Below are positions 57,164 to 64,000 of a DNA stretch of 64,000 nucleotides, one piece after another. The notes below the pieces were generated by a model that had not been told where the DNA came from, did not search any database, and was given only the letters and a program-made list of their open reading frames with translations. The DNA lies in contig NZ_WSRZ01000001.1 in assembly GCF_009828585.1 (NCBI RefSeq), positions 113,382 through 177,381 of the forward strand. Reading direction: 5' to 3'. The DNA comes from Shewanella litoralis. Its GTDB lineage: Bacteria; Pseudomonadota; Gammaproteobacteria; Enterobacterales; Shewanellaceae. Within the stretch, counting starts at the first letter, position 1, and every line of letters starts with the position of its first letter. Made by a program: the position numbers and the translations under genes.

Positions 57164-57388
57164 ATGTCTCAACAAGGTTCGGCGGGCAATGTCCTCGCAG
57201 CAGTAGCAAGTTTATTTTTCCCAGGCCTGGGGCAACTTTTACAAGGACGCATTTTAGCGGCATTGTTGTTTTTCTGTATCACAGCCACATGCTATTTCTT
57301 TTTCGTCTTAGTGATCCCCGCCATTATTGGTGGCTTGTTCCATTTATGGAGCATTATCGACGCTGCAAAATTTAAATCAGGCAGTTAA
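57164..57388 (+). CDS. small two-helix membrane protein
   Basis: A 74-residue protein with two hydrophobic helices. The segment FFPGLGQLLQGR near residues 16-27, followed by a helix and an aspartate-rich IIDAAK tail, resembles the PGLGQ motif of TM2-domain-like small membrane proteins. The function is unknown. ATG 57164 has GGAG seven bases upstream; the frame extending to 57140 is less likely. It is followed 64 bases later by a lipoprotein gene on the same strand. Confidence 0.75.
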   Translation: MSQQGSAGNVLAAVASLFFPGLGQLLQGRILAALLFFCITATCYFFFVLVIPAIIGGLFHLWSIIDAAKFKSGS

Positions 57389-57452
57389 ACAAATCTGATC
57401 GTTAACCTCTTTAAGGTTACGTTCAACTCAAACAATAAAAAGAGACACATTG

Positions 57453-58100
57453 ATGAAAAAATGGATATCACTGGCACTATTAAGTAGCAGTTTACTGTTG
57501 AGCGGTTGTCAAAGCGCCTATTACGGTGCCATGGAAAAAGTCGGCTATCATAAGCGCGACATTATGGTAGATCGTGTTCAAAATGCCAAAGAGTCACAAG
57601 AAGAAGCACAAGAGCAATTCAGTTCTGCACTCGAAGAAATGCAAGCTTTACTGGCTTTTGATGGCGGCGATTTAGAAGACGCCTACAACAAAGCCAAAGA
57701 TGAATATGAGTCTGCGCAAACTGCGGCCGATGAAGTCACAAATCGTATTGGTAAAGTGGAAGATGTCGCCGATGCATTATTTGAAGAATGGCAAGATGAG
57801 ATCACCGAAATCAGTAAAGCCAGCTTACGCCGCAATAGCACCAACAAATTGAACGAAACCAAGCGCGCTTATACTTCATTAGTCAGAAGCATGCGCCGTG
57901 CAGAAGCTAAAATGCCGCCAATTTTAACCGCCATGAAAGATAATATGCTCTATCTAAAACATAACTTAAATGCTCAAGCAATTGGTGCCATTAAAGGTGA
58001 ATTTGCTAACTTACAAACTGACATTTCAAGCTTAATCAATGAAATGAACAAGTCGATAGAAGAGTCGAACAAGTTTATTGCGTCAATGGAGCAAGGTTAG
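57453..58100 (+). CDS. DUF2959 family lipoprotein
   Basis: A 215-residue lipoprotein; lipobox LSGC, cysteine 19. The remainder is almost entirely helical, with long heptad-like coiled-coil stretches (about 35-120 and 140-210). YYGAMEKVGYHKRDIMVDRV after the cysteine is typical of DUF2959. The function is unknown; an envelope role is likely. ATG 57453 is preferred over the adjoining TTG 57450. Confidence 0.85.
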   Translation: MKKWISLALLSSSLLLSGCQSAYYGAMEKVGYHKRDIMVDRVQNAKESQEEAQEQFSSALEEMQALLAFDGGDLEDAYNKAKDEYESAQTAADEVTNRIGKVEDVADALFEEWQDEITEISKASLRRNSTNKLNETKRAYTSLVRSMRRAEAKMPPILTAMKDNMLYLKHNLNAQAIGAIKGEFANLQTDISSLINEMNKSIEESNKFIASMEQG

Positions 58101-58136
58101 TCGCTTTAGCTGAGTCATCAATATAACGTGATTTGA

Positions 58137-58170
58137 GTATTGGCTATGTAAACGTAGCATAGCCAATACC
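58137..58170. terminator. inverted repeat between DUF2959 and Lrp-family genes
   Basis: GTATTGGCTATG and CATAGCCAATAC form a 12-bp inverted repeat around about ten bases, located between convergent genes. There is no clear T run on either side, so termination is plausible but not certain. Confidence 0.55.
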
Positions 58171-58182
58171 ACTATAGGCACA

Positions 58183-58653
58183 CTACTCTACCGGCGATGC
58201 GTCGACTGGTAGTACGTTATGACTAAATATTTGTTTTAACACTACTGTGGTTTCAATATTAGACACGTACTTTAAGTTACCTAAAGACTTTTTAATGAAC
58301 TGCTCGTAAGTCACTAAGTCTTTGGCGACTATCTTTAATAAATAATCGTGCGACCCCGTCACCACTGAGCACTCCATTACCGCTGGCAATTGCGCTACCG
58401 TACTCTCAAATAATGCTGTTGACTCATCAGAATGCTCACTCAGGCGCACTGATGCGTACACCACGACACTTAAGCCCACTTTTGCAGGATCTACCTGGGC
58501 ACCATAGCCTACAATCACTTTATCAAGCTCAAGCTTTTTAACTCGACGCAGACAAGGCGTATCTGACATATTTACTTTGTCGGCTAATTCAGAAACCGCC
58601 ATTCGGCCATGACGCTGTAATATTTCTAACAGCTTTAGGTCTTTCTTATCCAT
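58183..58653 (-). CDS. Lrp/AsnC family transcriptional regulator
   Basis: A 156-residue feast/famine regulator with an N-terminal helix-turn-helix (residues ~1-60: LLEILQRHGRMAVSELADKVNMSDTPCLRRV) and a C-terminal RAM ligand-binding domain. It is a Lrp paralogue, as Lrp itself is more conserved; MSDTPCLRR is the typical AsnC-family recognition helix. I choose ATG 58653, whose MDKKDLKLLEILQ start is family-like, over an extra ten residues upstream. The ligand is not known. Confidence 0.88.
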   Translation of the reverse strand: MDKKDLKLLEILQRHGRMAVSELADKVNMSDTPCLRRVKKLELDKVIVGYGAQVDPAKVGLSVVVYASVRLSEHSDESTALFESTVAQLPAVMECSVVTGSHDYLLKIVAKDLVTYEQFIKKSLGNLKYVSNIETTVVLKQIFSHNVLPVDASPVE

Positions 58654-58800
58654 TAAACAGATCGCTTTTTTAGTCAGAATCAAATGAGTGATTAATTATA
58701 TAAATATCATATTTTTGAGTGAAATCCTCTACAAATCTTACTTAAGCACAAAAAAATCAAGTCGATAGACACAATATCGGTTGTGAGTTGTTGCTACTAA

Positions 58801-58831
58801 CAAAAATGCCATGAAGTGATCTTCATGGCAT
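58801..58831 (-). terminator. rho-independent terminator after the pilin gene
   Basis: On the minus strand, ATGCCATGAAG-ATCA-CTTCATGGCAT ends in TTTTTG, 28 bases after the pilin-like gene stop. Confidence 0.85.
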
Positions 58832-58858
58832 TGGTATTACCTACAGGCATTAATAGTA

Positions 58859-59398
58859 TTAACAGTCGTCAATATCCACTTCTACAAGCGGTAGCTCACC
58901 TGCTGCTAAGGGCTGTGAGTAACGGATTTCACATTTATTGGCAGCATAGTCGGCGTTTGGACGAATTCGTAAGCCCGGGCGGCCTGATGATGTATAAGTG
59001 GCTAATTTGAACTCTCCACCATCAGAGATATCAGCAATGTTAATCATTCTTGCAATGCCCGCTGTTGCAGTATGACGAGGATAACCATAAGCGAGCGTAA
59101 TCGATTGGCCTTGTACGATAATACTATTACCCAAGCTGTTCCCTGTACTTGCAGGTGCAGTTTCATCGCAACTGGTACTAATCACACATGCAGAATACAC
59201 CATGGTTTTACCACTGCTAATGGCGGCGGCAACCCCTTGCATTGAACTGGCATAAGCATCACTTTTTAAACTGATAAATTTTGGGGCTGCAACAACCGCT
59301 AAAACACCCAAAATAATGATCACCATAACTAACTCAATTAGAGTAAAGCCGTTAGGTTTGGTTTGCGCACGACGAGAGATTGTTGCGAGTCGACTCAT
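58859..59398 (-). CDS. type IV pilin-like prepilin (MSHA/T2SS pseudopilin type)
   Basis: A 179-residue prepilin. The basic leader ends in G17 and is cut before F18; the mature start [21 protein letters not shown] carries Glu at mature position 5. A C-terminal globular domain follows with paired cysteines (about residues 71/78 and 155/179), probably disulfide bonded. The length is larger than the major PilA. It is an orphan, 30 bases downstream of a diguanylate cyclase gene and away from pil and msh clusters, so the system it belongs to is not clear. ATG 59398 is the only leader-compatible start. Confidence 0.85.
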   Translation of the reverse strand: MSRLATISRRAQTKPNGFTLIELVMVIIILGVLAVVAAPKFISLKSDAYASSMQGVAAAISSGKTMVYSACVISTSCDETAPASTGNSLGNSIIVQGQSITLAYGYPRHTATAGIARMINIADISDGGEFKLATYTSSGRPGLRIRPNADYAANKCEIRYSQPLAAGELPLVEVDIDDC

Positions 59399-59428
59399 TT
59401 TTGAATCTTAATCCTTAAATACGTTTAG

Positions 59429-61012
59429 TTAACACGCATGCATGACTTGGTCTTTGCCTGCATGCTTGGCTTGATACATGGCAACGTCAGCACGATGAAT
59501 AAGGCTGTCGGTATCGCTATCTGCGCCATCGTATTGAGCAATACCAATACAGGCACTCACATTTAACTGGTGACCATTAATTTTATAAGGCTGCTTAATT
59601 AACTCTAATACACTTTTAGCCTTATGATTAACAATATCACACGGGTTATCATTCTGTAAAAGTAACACAAACTCATCGCCACCATAGCGGGCAAAAATAT
59701 CACCCACCTCAAGATTGGCCGATACGTTTTGGCCAATACTGACCAGTAAGCTGTCACCGATACCATGGCCATAAGTATCATTAATCTGTTTAAATCCATC
59801 TAAATCGATAAATAACAGAGAAAATGATTGTTGGGCATCAATACGTTGCTGAATGGTATTTCTAATCGACATGCGATTAGCAAGCCCGGTTACCTGGTCA
59901 TGATTAGCTAAATGTAATGCTTCGGCTTGCGCCTGAGCTAAATCAGCGGTTTTATCGATGACTCTTTGAGATAATTCTTTCTGACTATTTATCACTTGCT
60001 TTGACATACTGAAAAAACTGTCAAACAAGGTAACAAACTCTGTAGTTTCGATACGCTGCTTAGTCCAGGGGGTGAGTTGAGTTTGCTGCTTGGCTAAAGC
60101 GCATGCTTGAGCGGTCAGTGCGGCAATCGGTCGTGTGATCAATCCGGTCATCCACCAGCTTAGTAATAAACAAGCAAAAAACGACAGGGCAGCAACCCAT
60201 AAAATGGTATTAATTTCAGACTCTGCGCGAGCATACAGTTCATCCAAAGGTTGCGGGATCATAACCCCCCATCCCGTTGTAGGCACAATAGTATAAGCCG
60301 CTATCATATCCTGCTTAACAGCCGGAGAATAAAACTCCATCACACCAGTATTACCGGCCATCATTTGTTTCACAATGCTGACTTTAGACAAACTTTTACT
60401 GTTTGCTTGCCACTCTTTATTTGGGTGAGCCAACACATTACCTTGGCGGTCGACAATAGCAGCATGGCCTTGTTTGCCAAATTTAACCGCTGACTGTAAT
60501 AAACCAATAAATGCAGGATTCATTACTGCCAACCAGATACGTTGTTGCCTATCTTTACGCACCATATACAAGGTCGGATTATCGACCCCTAGCTTATGCA
60601 CATCCGTAAACATTGCGTGAGATAAGTGAGAAAGATCAAAAACATTATCACCTTCGGTTAACGAGAAAGGCAGTGATTGTGCGGAACCAAATAACACATT
60701 AACTAACTGACCATGAGCGTTATATTCGCCAACCGACTCAACGTCAATGTCTTTAAAAAGTGAAATAAATTCTGACGGAATTTGCTGTTCGATAACAGCG
60801 TCAGTGACATGACTAAAAATTGATAATGCATCCACACTGTAGCGGTCTAATGCTTGTGAAAGGTTTTTAGCAAGCAATAAATGTTTGTCGTGAACCGTTC
60901 GATATTCATTATCGAGAGCTTGATGACTCATCCATAATGCCAGTACACAAATGGGGATCAATGACACCAAACTCATCGCAATTAATAGCAAATAGCGAAA
61001 TGATAATTTCAT
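59429..61012 (-). CDS. dCache-GGDEF diguanylate cyclase
   Basis: A 527-residue sensor with a signal anchor (about 5-27), a periplasmic dCache-like domain (about 30-270), a second transmembrane helix (about 277-297), a HAMP-like linker (about 298-350) and a C-terminal GGDEF domain. The active site is intact (RYGGDEF), so synthesis of c-di-GMP is expected. The inhibitory I-site motif RxxD, which would precede it by five residues, reads ExxD (EVGD) and is lost. It precedes the pilin gene by 30 bases; co-transcription could couple pilus and c-di-GMP output. Confidence 0.92.
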   Translation of the reverse strand: MKLSFRYLLLIAMSLVSLIPICVLALWMSHQALDNEYRTVHDKHLLLAKNLSQALDRYSVDALSIFSHVTDAVIEQQIPSEFISLFKDIDVESVGEYNAHGQLVNVLFGSAQSLPFSLTEGDNVFDLSHLSHAMFTDVHKLGVDNPTLYMVRKDRQQRIWLAVMNPAFIGLLQSAVKFGKQGHAAIVDRQGNVLAHPNKEWQANSKSLSKVSIVKQMMAGNTGVMEFYSPAVKQDMIAAYTIVPTTGWGVMIPQPLDELYARAESEINTILWVAALSFFACLLLSWWMTGLITRPIAALTAQACALAKQQTQLTPWTKQRIETTEFVTLFDSFFSMSKQVINSQKELSQRVIDKTADLAQAQAEALHLANHDQVTGLANRMSIRNTIQQRIDAQQSFSLLFIDLDGFKQINDTYGHGIGDSLLVSIGQNVSANLEVGDIFARYGGDEFVLLLQNDNPCDIVNHKAKSVLELIKQPYKINGHQLNVSACIGIAQYDGADSDTDSLIHRADVAMYQAKHAGKDQVMHAC

Positions 61013-61091
61013 CTAATTATAGTTCTCATTATCTTTATTTTTGTGTTCGCAACTGGGCGTTTCACTAAACATATTTGATTAATTTTTACGC

Positions 61092-61121
61092 GAAATTGAT
61101 ATGCAAGAAATTGATATGCAA
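61092..61121. repeat. tandem duplication of a 15-base unit
   Basis: GAAATTGATATGCAA occurs twice in direct, perfect tandem, 80 bases upstream of the diguanylate cyclase ATG. It is a short local duplication with no flanking inverted repeats. Confidence 0.9.
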
Positions 61122-61207
61122 AGCGTTGTGTTAACTTACTTAGAGTATAAATAATACAAAGACCACACATTAGACACATCTGTTTACATTTGCAATACAC
61201 CCATAAC

Positions 61208-61239
61208 AAAAAACCTCGACAATCACTTATCGAGGTTTT
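61208..61239 (-). terminator. rho-independent terminator after glnA
   Basis: On the minus strand, AAAACCTCGA and TCGAGGTTTT form a stem around ten bases, followed by T residues, 38 bases after the glnA stop. Confidence 0.85.
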
Positions 61240-61276
61240 GTTTTGCAATACTAAGTCGTCTGTTAAGACGGACTCA

Positions 61277-62686
61277 TTATAGGCTGTAGTACATCTCAAA
61301 CTCTAATGGGTGCGTTGTACGTGCAACACGTTCAGCTTCAGCAGACTTAAGAGTGATATAAGAATCAATAAAGTCTTTACTGAATACGCCACCTTTAAGA
61401 AGGAAGTCGTGGTCAGCTTTTAAGTTTTCAAGTGCGTTTTCTAATGACGTTGCCACTTGTGGGATCTCAGCCGCTTCTTCAGCAGGTAAGTCATACAAGT
61501 CTTTGTCCATTGCTTCACCTGGGTGGATCTTGTTTTGAATACCGTCAAGACCAGCCATTAATAAAGCAGCAAAACCTAAGTATGGGTTTGCATGTGGATC
61601 TGGGAAACGCGTTTCGATACGACGACCTTTAGGGCTTGGTACCACTGGAATACGAATTGACGCACTACGGTTACGCGCAGAGTAAGCTAACATAACAGGC
61701 GCTTCAAAGTGAGGTACTAAACGCTTGTAAGAGTTAGTGCTTGGGTTAGTGAATGCGTTCAATGCACGAGCGTGCTTGATAATACCACCAATATAGAACA
61801 AGGCAGTTTCACTTAAACCTGCATACTTGTCACCCGCAAATAAGTTAACACCATCTTTAGCTAAAGATTGGTGAACATGCATACCACTACCGTTGTCGCC
61901 AACGATTGGTTTTGGCATAAATGTCGCTGTTTTGCCATAAGCATGCGCCATGTTGTGCACAACATACTTAAGAATTTGGATTTCGTCCGCTTTCTTAGTC
62001 AAAGTATTAAAACGTGTTGCGATTTCGTTCTGACCCGCAGTTGCCACTTCGTGGTGATGCGCTTCAACAACTTGGCCCATTTCTTCTAACACTAGGCACA
62101 TTGCTGAACGCAAGTCTTGTGAAGAGTCAACAGGGGCAACAGGGAAGTAACCACCTTTAACCATTGGACGATGGCCTGTGTTGCCCTCTTCGTAGCTCTT
62201 AGCTGAGTTCCATGCCGCTTCTTTGGCATCGATTTTAACGAAAGTACCTGACATGTCAGTACCAAAACGGACATCGTCAAATATAAAGAATTCTGGCTCT
62301 GGACCAATTAATACGGTGTCAGCAATACCGGTAGACTTTAAGTATTCTTCTGCTTTTTTAGCGATTGAACGTGGGTCACGGTCATAACCTGTCATGGTAC
62401 CAGGCTCTAAAATATCACAACGAATAAGTGCAGTAGTTTCTTCGGTAAATGGGTCTAAAACAAACGTCGTTGGATCAGGCATTAATACCATGTCTGATTC
62501 ATTGATGCCTTTCCAGCCTGCAATTGAAGAACCGTCAAACATTTTACCGTCTTCAAAAAACTCTTCATTTACTTGATGAGATGGAATAGAAACGTGCTGC
62601 TCTTTACCTTTGGTATCGGTAAAACGTAAGTCAACAAACTTAACTTCTAACTCTTCAAGTTGCTTTAAAACTGATTCAACTGACAT
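61277..62686 (-). CDS. glnA: glutamine synthetase type I
   Basis: A 469-residue dodecameric glutamine synthetase. [16 protein letters not shown] is near residue 50, the catalytic glutamates are in the EPEFFIFD and NRSASIRIP regions, and the adenylylation site is Tyr398 of the ORF ([11 protein letters not shown]; equivalent to Tyr397 of E. coli), so GlnE control is expected. ATG 62686 has GGAGG seven bases upstream, and an in-frame TTG two codons earlier is disfavoured. A sigma-54-type promoter and NtrC-like sites lie upstream. Confidence 0.97.
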   Translation of the reverse strand: MSVESVLKQLEELEVKFVDLRFTDTKGKEQHVSIPSHQVNEEFFEDGKMFDGSSIAGWKGINESDMVLMPDPTTFVLDPFTEETTALIRCDILEPGTMTGYDRDPRSIAKKAEEYLKSTGIADTVLIGPEPEFFIFDDVRFGTDMSGTFVKIDAKEAAWNSAKSYEEGNTGHRPMVKGGYFPVAPVDSSQDLRSAMCLVLEEMGQVVEAHHHEVATAGQNEIATRFNTLTKKADEIQILKYVVHNMAHAYGKTATFMPKPIVGDNGSGMHVHQSLAKDGVNLFAGDKYAGLSETALFYIGGIIKHARALNAFTNPSTNSYKRLVPHFEAPVMLAYSARNRSASIRIPVVPSPKGRRIETRFPDPHANPYLGFAALLMAGLDGIQNKIHPGEAMDKDLYDLPAEEAAEIPQVATSLENALENLKADHDFLLKGGVFSKDFIDSYITLKSAEAERVARTTHPLEFEMYYSL

Positions 62687-62794
62687 TCTCAAGCCTCCGG
62701 TAGGGTAAAGGGTTATCCCTTAAAATAATTTTTGTTATTCGCCAGACAACACATCTGGAAAACGAATTTGCATTTATACGATTGTCAGCAATAA

Positions 62795-62810
62795 AGCGAT
62801 AATCATGCCA
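62795..62810 (-). promoter_or_regulatory. sigma-54 promoter of glnA
   Basis: On the minus strand TGGCATGATTATCGCT matches the sigma-54 consensus TGGCACG-N4-TTGCW with GG and GC exactly ten bases apart and two other differences. It lies 109 bases upstream of the glnA ATG and about 60 bases from the nearest NtrC-like site, the spacing of glnAp2. Confidence 0.7.
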
Positions 62811-62855
62811 ACTAGTTAACCTTTTGATTTTGCTAAATTTGAAAATATTACGCAC

Positions 62856-62930
62856 TGCACCGAAAACCACTTTGCACCAGTGCAGTGCACCACTATGTTC
62901 CAGCGTGGTGCAAAAGTCCATCGTGGTGCG
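62856..62930 (-). promoter_or_regulatory. NtrC-like enhancer sites upstream of glnA
   Basis: Five half-sites of TGCACC or GGTGC type occur in 75 bases: TGCACCG at 62856, TGCACCA at 62873 and 62886, TGGTGCA at 62906 and TGGTGCG at 62924. 17-bp NtrC-type palindromes TGCACCA-N3-TGGTGCA with two mismatches each can be read at 62873-62889, 62886-62902 and 62896-62912. Confidence 0.65.
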
Positions 62931-63170
62931 TAAGCTAATTGATAAAGTTTTCGTCAGTGTCACATTTCTGTATGACACACTTGTTACGCTATTAAATAAG
63001 CAATTTACGACAGCTTTTGGCTACAGCATAGCGAAAAATGCCATGTGCTCAAAAATAATCCTATCTACAAAAGCCGCTCTGAAGTAGAATGGCACGCTTT
63101 TTTATAGTGTCTATAATAAAATTTCACTATAAAGCCCCCTTTTTTTTATTGATGGTTTAGAGGTTTATCC

Positions 63171-64000
63171 GTGCTAGAGAATTTACGTAACATCGCCATT
63201 ATTGCCCACGTTGACCATGGTAAAACTACCCTGGTAGACAAGTTGTTGGCGCAGTCAGGAACCCTTGCATCTCGTGGAGAAGCTACTGAGCGGGTTATGG
63301 ATTCTAACGATCTTGAAAAAGAGCGTGGGATCACCATTCTGGCAAAGAACACTGCTATCAAGTGGAATGACTACCGTATTAACATCGTAGACACACCAGG
63401 TCACGCCGATTTCGGTGGTGAAGTTGAACGTGTTCTATCTATGGTAGATTCAGTTTTACTATTGGTTGACGCAGTAGATGGCCCAATGCCACAAACTCGC
63501 TTCGTAACCAAAAAAGCGTTCGCTCAAGGCTTAAAGCCTATTGTTGTTATCAACAAAATTGACCGTCCAGGCGCTCGTCCTGATTGGGTTATTGACCAAG
63601 TATTCGATTTATTCGACAACTTAGGTGCCACTGACGAACAGTTAGATTTCCCTATTGTTTATGCTTCTGCGTTAAATGGTTTCGCGACTTTAGATCCAGA
63701 AGACACTAGCACTGACATGACTCCACTTTTCCAAACCATCGTAGAGAAAGTTTCTTTCCCTGACGCGGATTCGGAAGGTGCATTCCAGATGCAAATTTCT
63801 CAAATCGATTACAACTCATACGTAGGTGTTATCGGTATTGGTCGCATTAAGCGTGGTAGCGTAAAAACTAACCAGCAAGTGACCATTATTGGTGCCGATG
63901 GTAAGAAACGTAACGGTAAAATGGGCCAAGTATTAGGTTACATGGGTCTAGACCGTACTGAAGTTGAAATCGCTAACGCGGGTGACATCGTTGCGATTAC
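63171..64000 (+). CDS. typA: TypA/BipA translational GTPase, N-terminal part
   Basis: A partial frame of about 276 residues running off the window. It starts with GTG 63171 ([20 protein letters not shown]), the GTP-binding P-loop AHVDHGKT at residues 12-19, RGITILAKN (G2), DTPGHADF (G3), NKID (G4) and the start of the beta-barrel domain 2. TypA is a ribosome-associated GTPase needed for ribosome assembly at low temperature. It is divergent from glnA, as in E. coli. Confidence 0.95.
   Translation, partial: MLENLRNIAIIAHVDHGKTTLVDKLLAQSGTLASRGEATERVMDSNDLEKERGITILAKNTAIKWNDYRINIVDTPGHADFGGEVERVLSMVDSVLLLVDAVDGPMPQTRFVTKKAFAQGLKPIVVINKIDRPGARPDWVIDQVFDLFDNLGATDEQLDFPIVYASALNGFATLDPEDTSTDMTPLFQTIVEKVSFPDADSEGAFQMQISQIDYNSYVGVIGIGRIKRGSVKTNQQVTIIGADGKKRNGKMGQVLGYMGLDRTEVEIANAGDIVAI

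Larger units (their letters stand above)
62687..63170. other. divergent regulatory region of glnA and typA
   Basis: This 484-base region contains the glnA sigma-54 promoter and upstream NtrC-type half-sites (listed separately). The typA side, from about 63000, is AT-rich with a T run before the GTG start but no clear -35/-10. No extra gene is supported. Confidence 0.7.

Noticed and set aside
61009-61299. 96-codon frame between the cyclase and glnA
   Set aside because: It overlaps the glnA end, spans the glnA terminator and tandem repeat, and has an atypical, Cys-rich composition.
62676-62978. 100-codon frame upstream of glnA
   Set aside because: It overlaps the sigma-54 promoter and NtrC-like sites and the glnA start; regulation explains the sequence better.
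63146-63361. 71-codon minus-strand frame opposite typA
   Set aside because: It is antisense to a conserved GTPase P-loop region; no independent support.

Overview
The window is chromosomal DNA from a gammaproteobacterium, most probably Shewanella or a close relative. The evidence is gene order: lpoA-yraN-diaA-dolP, trpS-gph-rpe-dam-damX-aroB-aroK-pilQPONM facing mrcA, gmk-rpoZ-spoT-ridA, recG, and glnA facing typA. These neighbourhoods match my memory of Shewanella chromosomes; no database search was possible. Base composition looks moderate to low in GC throughout. I see no tRNA, rRNA, insertion sequence, prophage or CRISPR array.

Layout. 1-2029: end of lpoA, then yraN, diaA and dolP on the + strand. 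2137-14828: a long minus-strand block running from the type IV pilus genes pilMNOPQ through aroK, aroB, damX, dam, rpe and gph to trpS. Two small + strand genes (an orphan membrane protein and a DUF2970 protein) and a heptanucleotide tandem repeat interrupt it between dam and rpe. 15017-17611: mrcA (PBP1a), the enzyme partner of LpoA. 17667-20972: a YjjG-like phosphatase, a sugar-kinase-like phosphotransferase and a DUF805-like membrane protein. 21341-24837: gmk-rpoZ-spoT-ridA. 25249-33837: an acyl-CoA synthetase, a Ca2+/Na+ antiporter, a TPR protein with a DesK/DesR-type two-component system, recG and a DUF3014 protein.

34073-51856 is the most distinctive region: an 18-gene, tightly overlapping + strand operon for an aryl polyene-type pigment. 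It encodes two acyl carrier proteins, a ketosynthase with its chain-length-factor partner, a second ketosynthase, a ketoreductase, two hotdog dehydratases, an aryl-ACP ligase, an aromatic amino acid ammonia-lyase, a thioesterase, two acyltransferases (one fused to a GT2 glycosyltransferase), an MMPL/RND exporter with LolA-like and lipoprotein partners, an FAD oxidoreductase, and a terminal periplasmic repeat protein. The likely logic is: ammonia-lyase makes an aryl acid, the ligase loads it on ACP, the type II ketosynthase machinery extends it to a conjugated polyene, and acyltransferase, glycosyltransferase and exporter place a lipid-linked product in the outer membrane.

51959-64000: a minus-strand pair of a SCO-family protein and a chemoreceptor with a histidine-bearing multi-pass membrane domain, then azoR, a YiiD-type thioesterase, dtd, a YihY-family membrane protein, two small envelope genes, an Lrp-type regulator, an orphan pilin, a diguanylate cyclase, and glnA with a sigma-54 promoter and NtrC-like sites, divergent from typA, which runs off the end. 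Known-family assignments rest on motif recognition; functions of orphan genes are left open.
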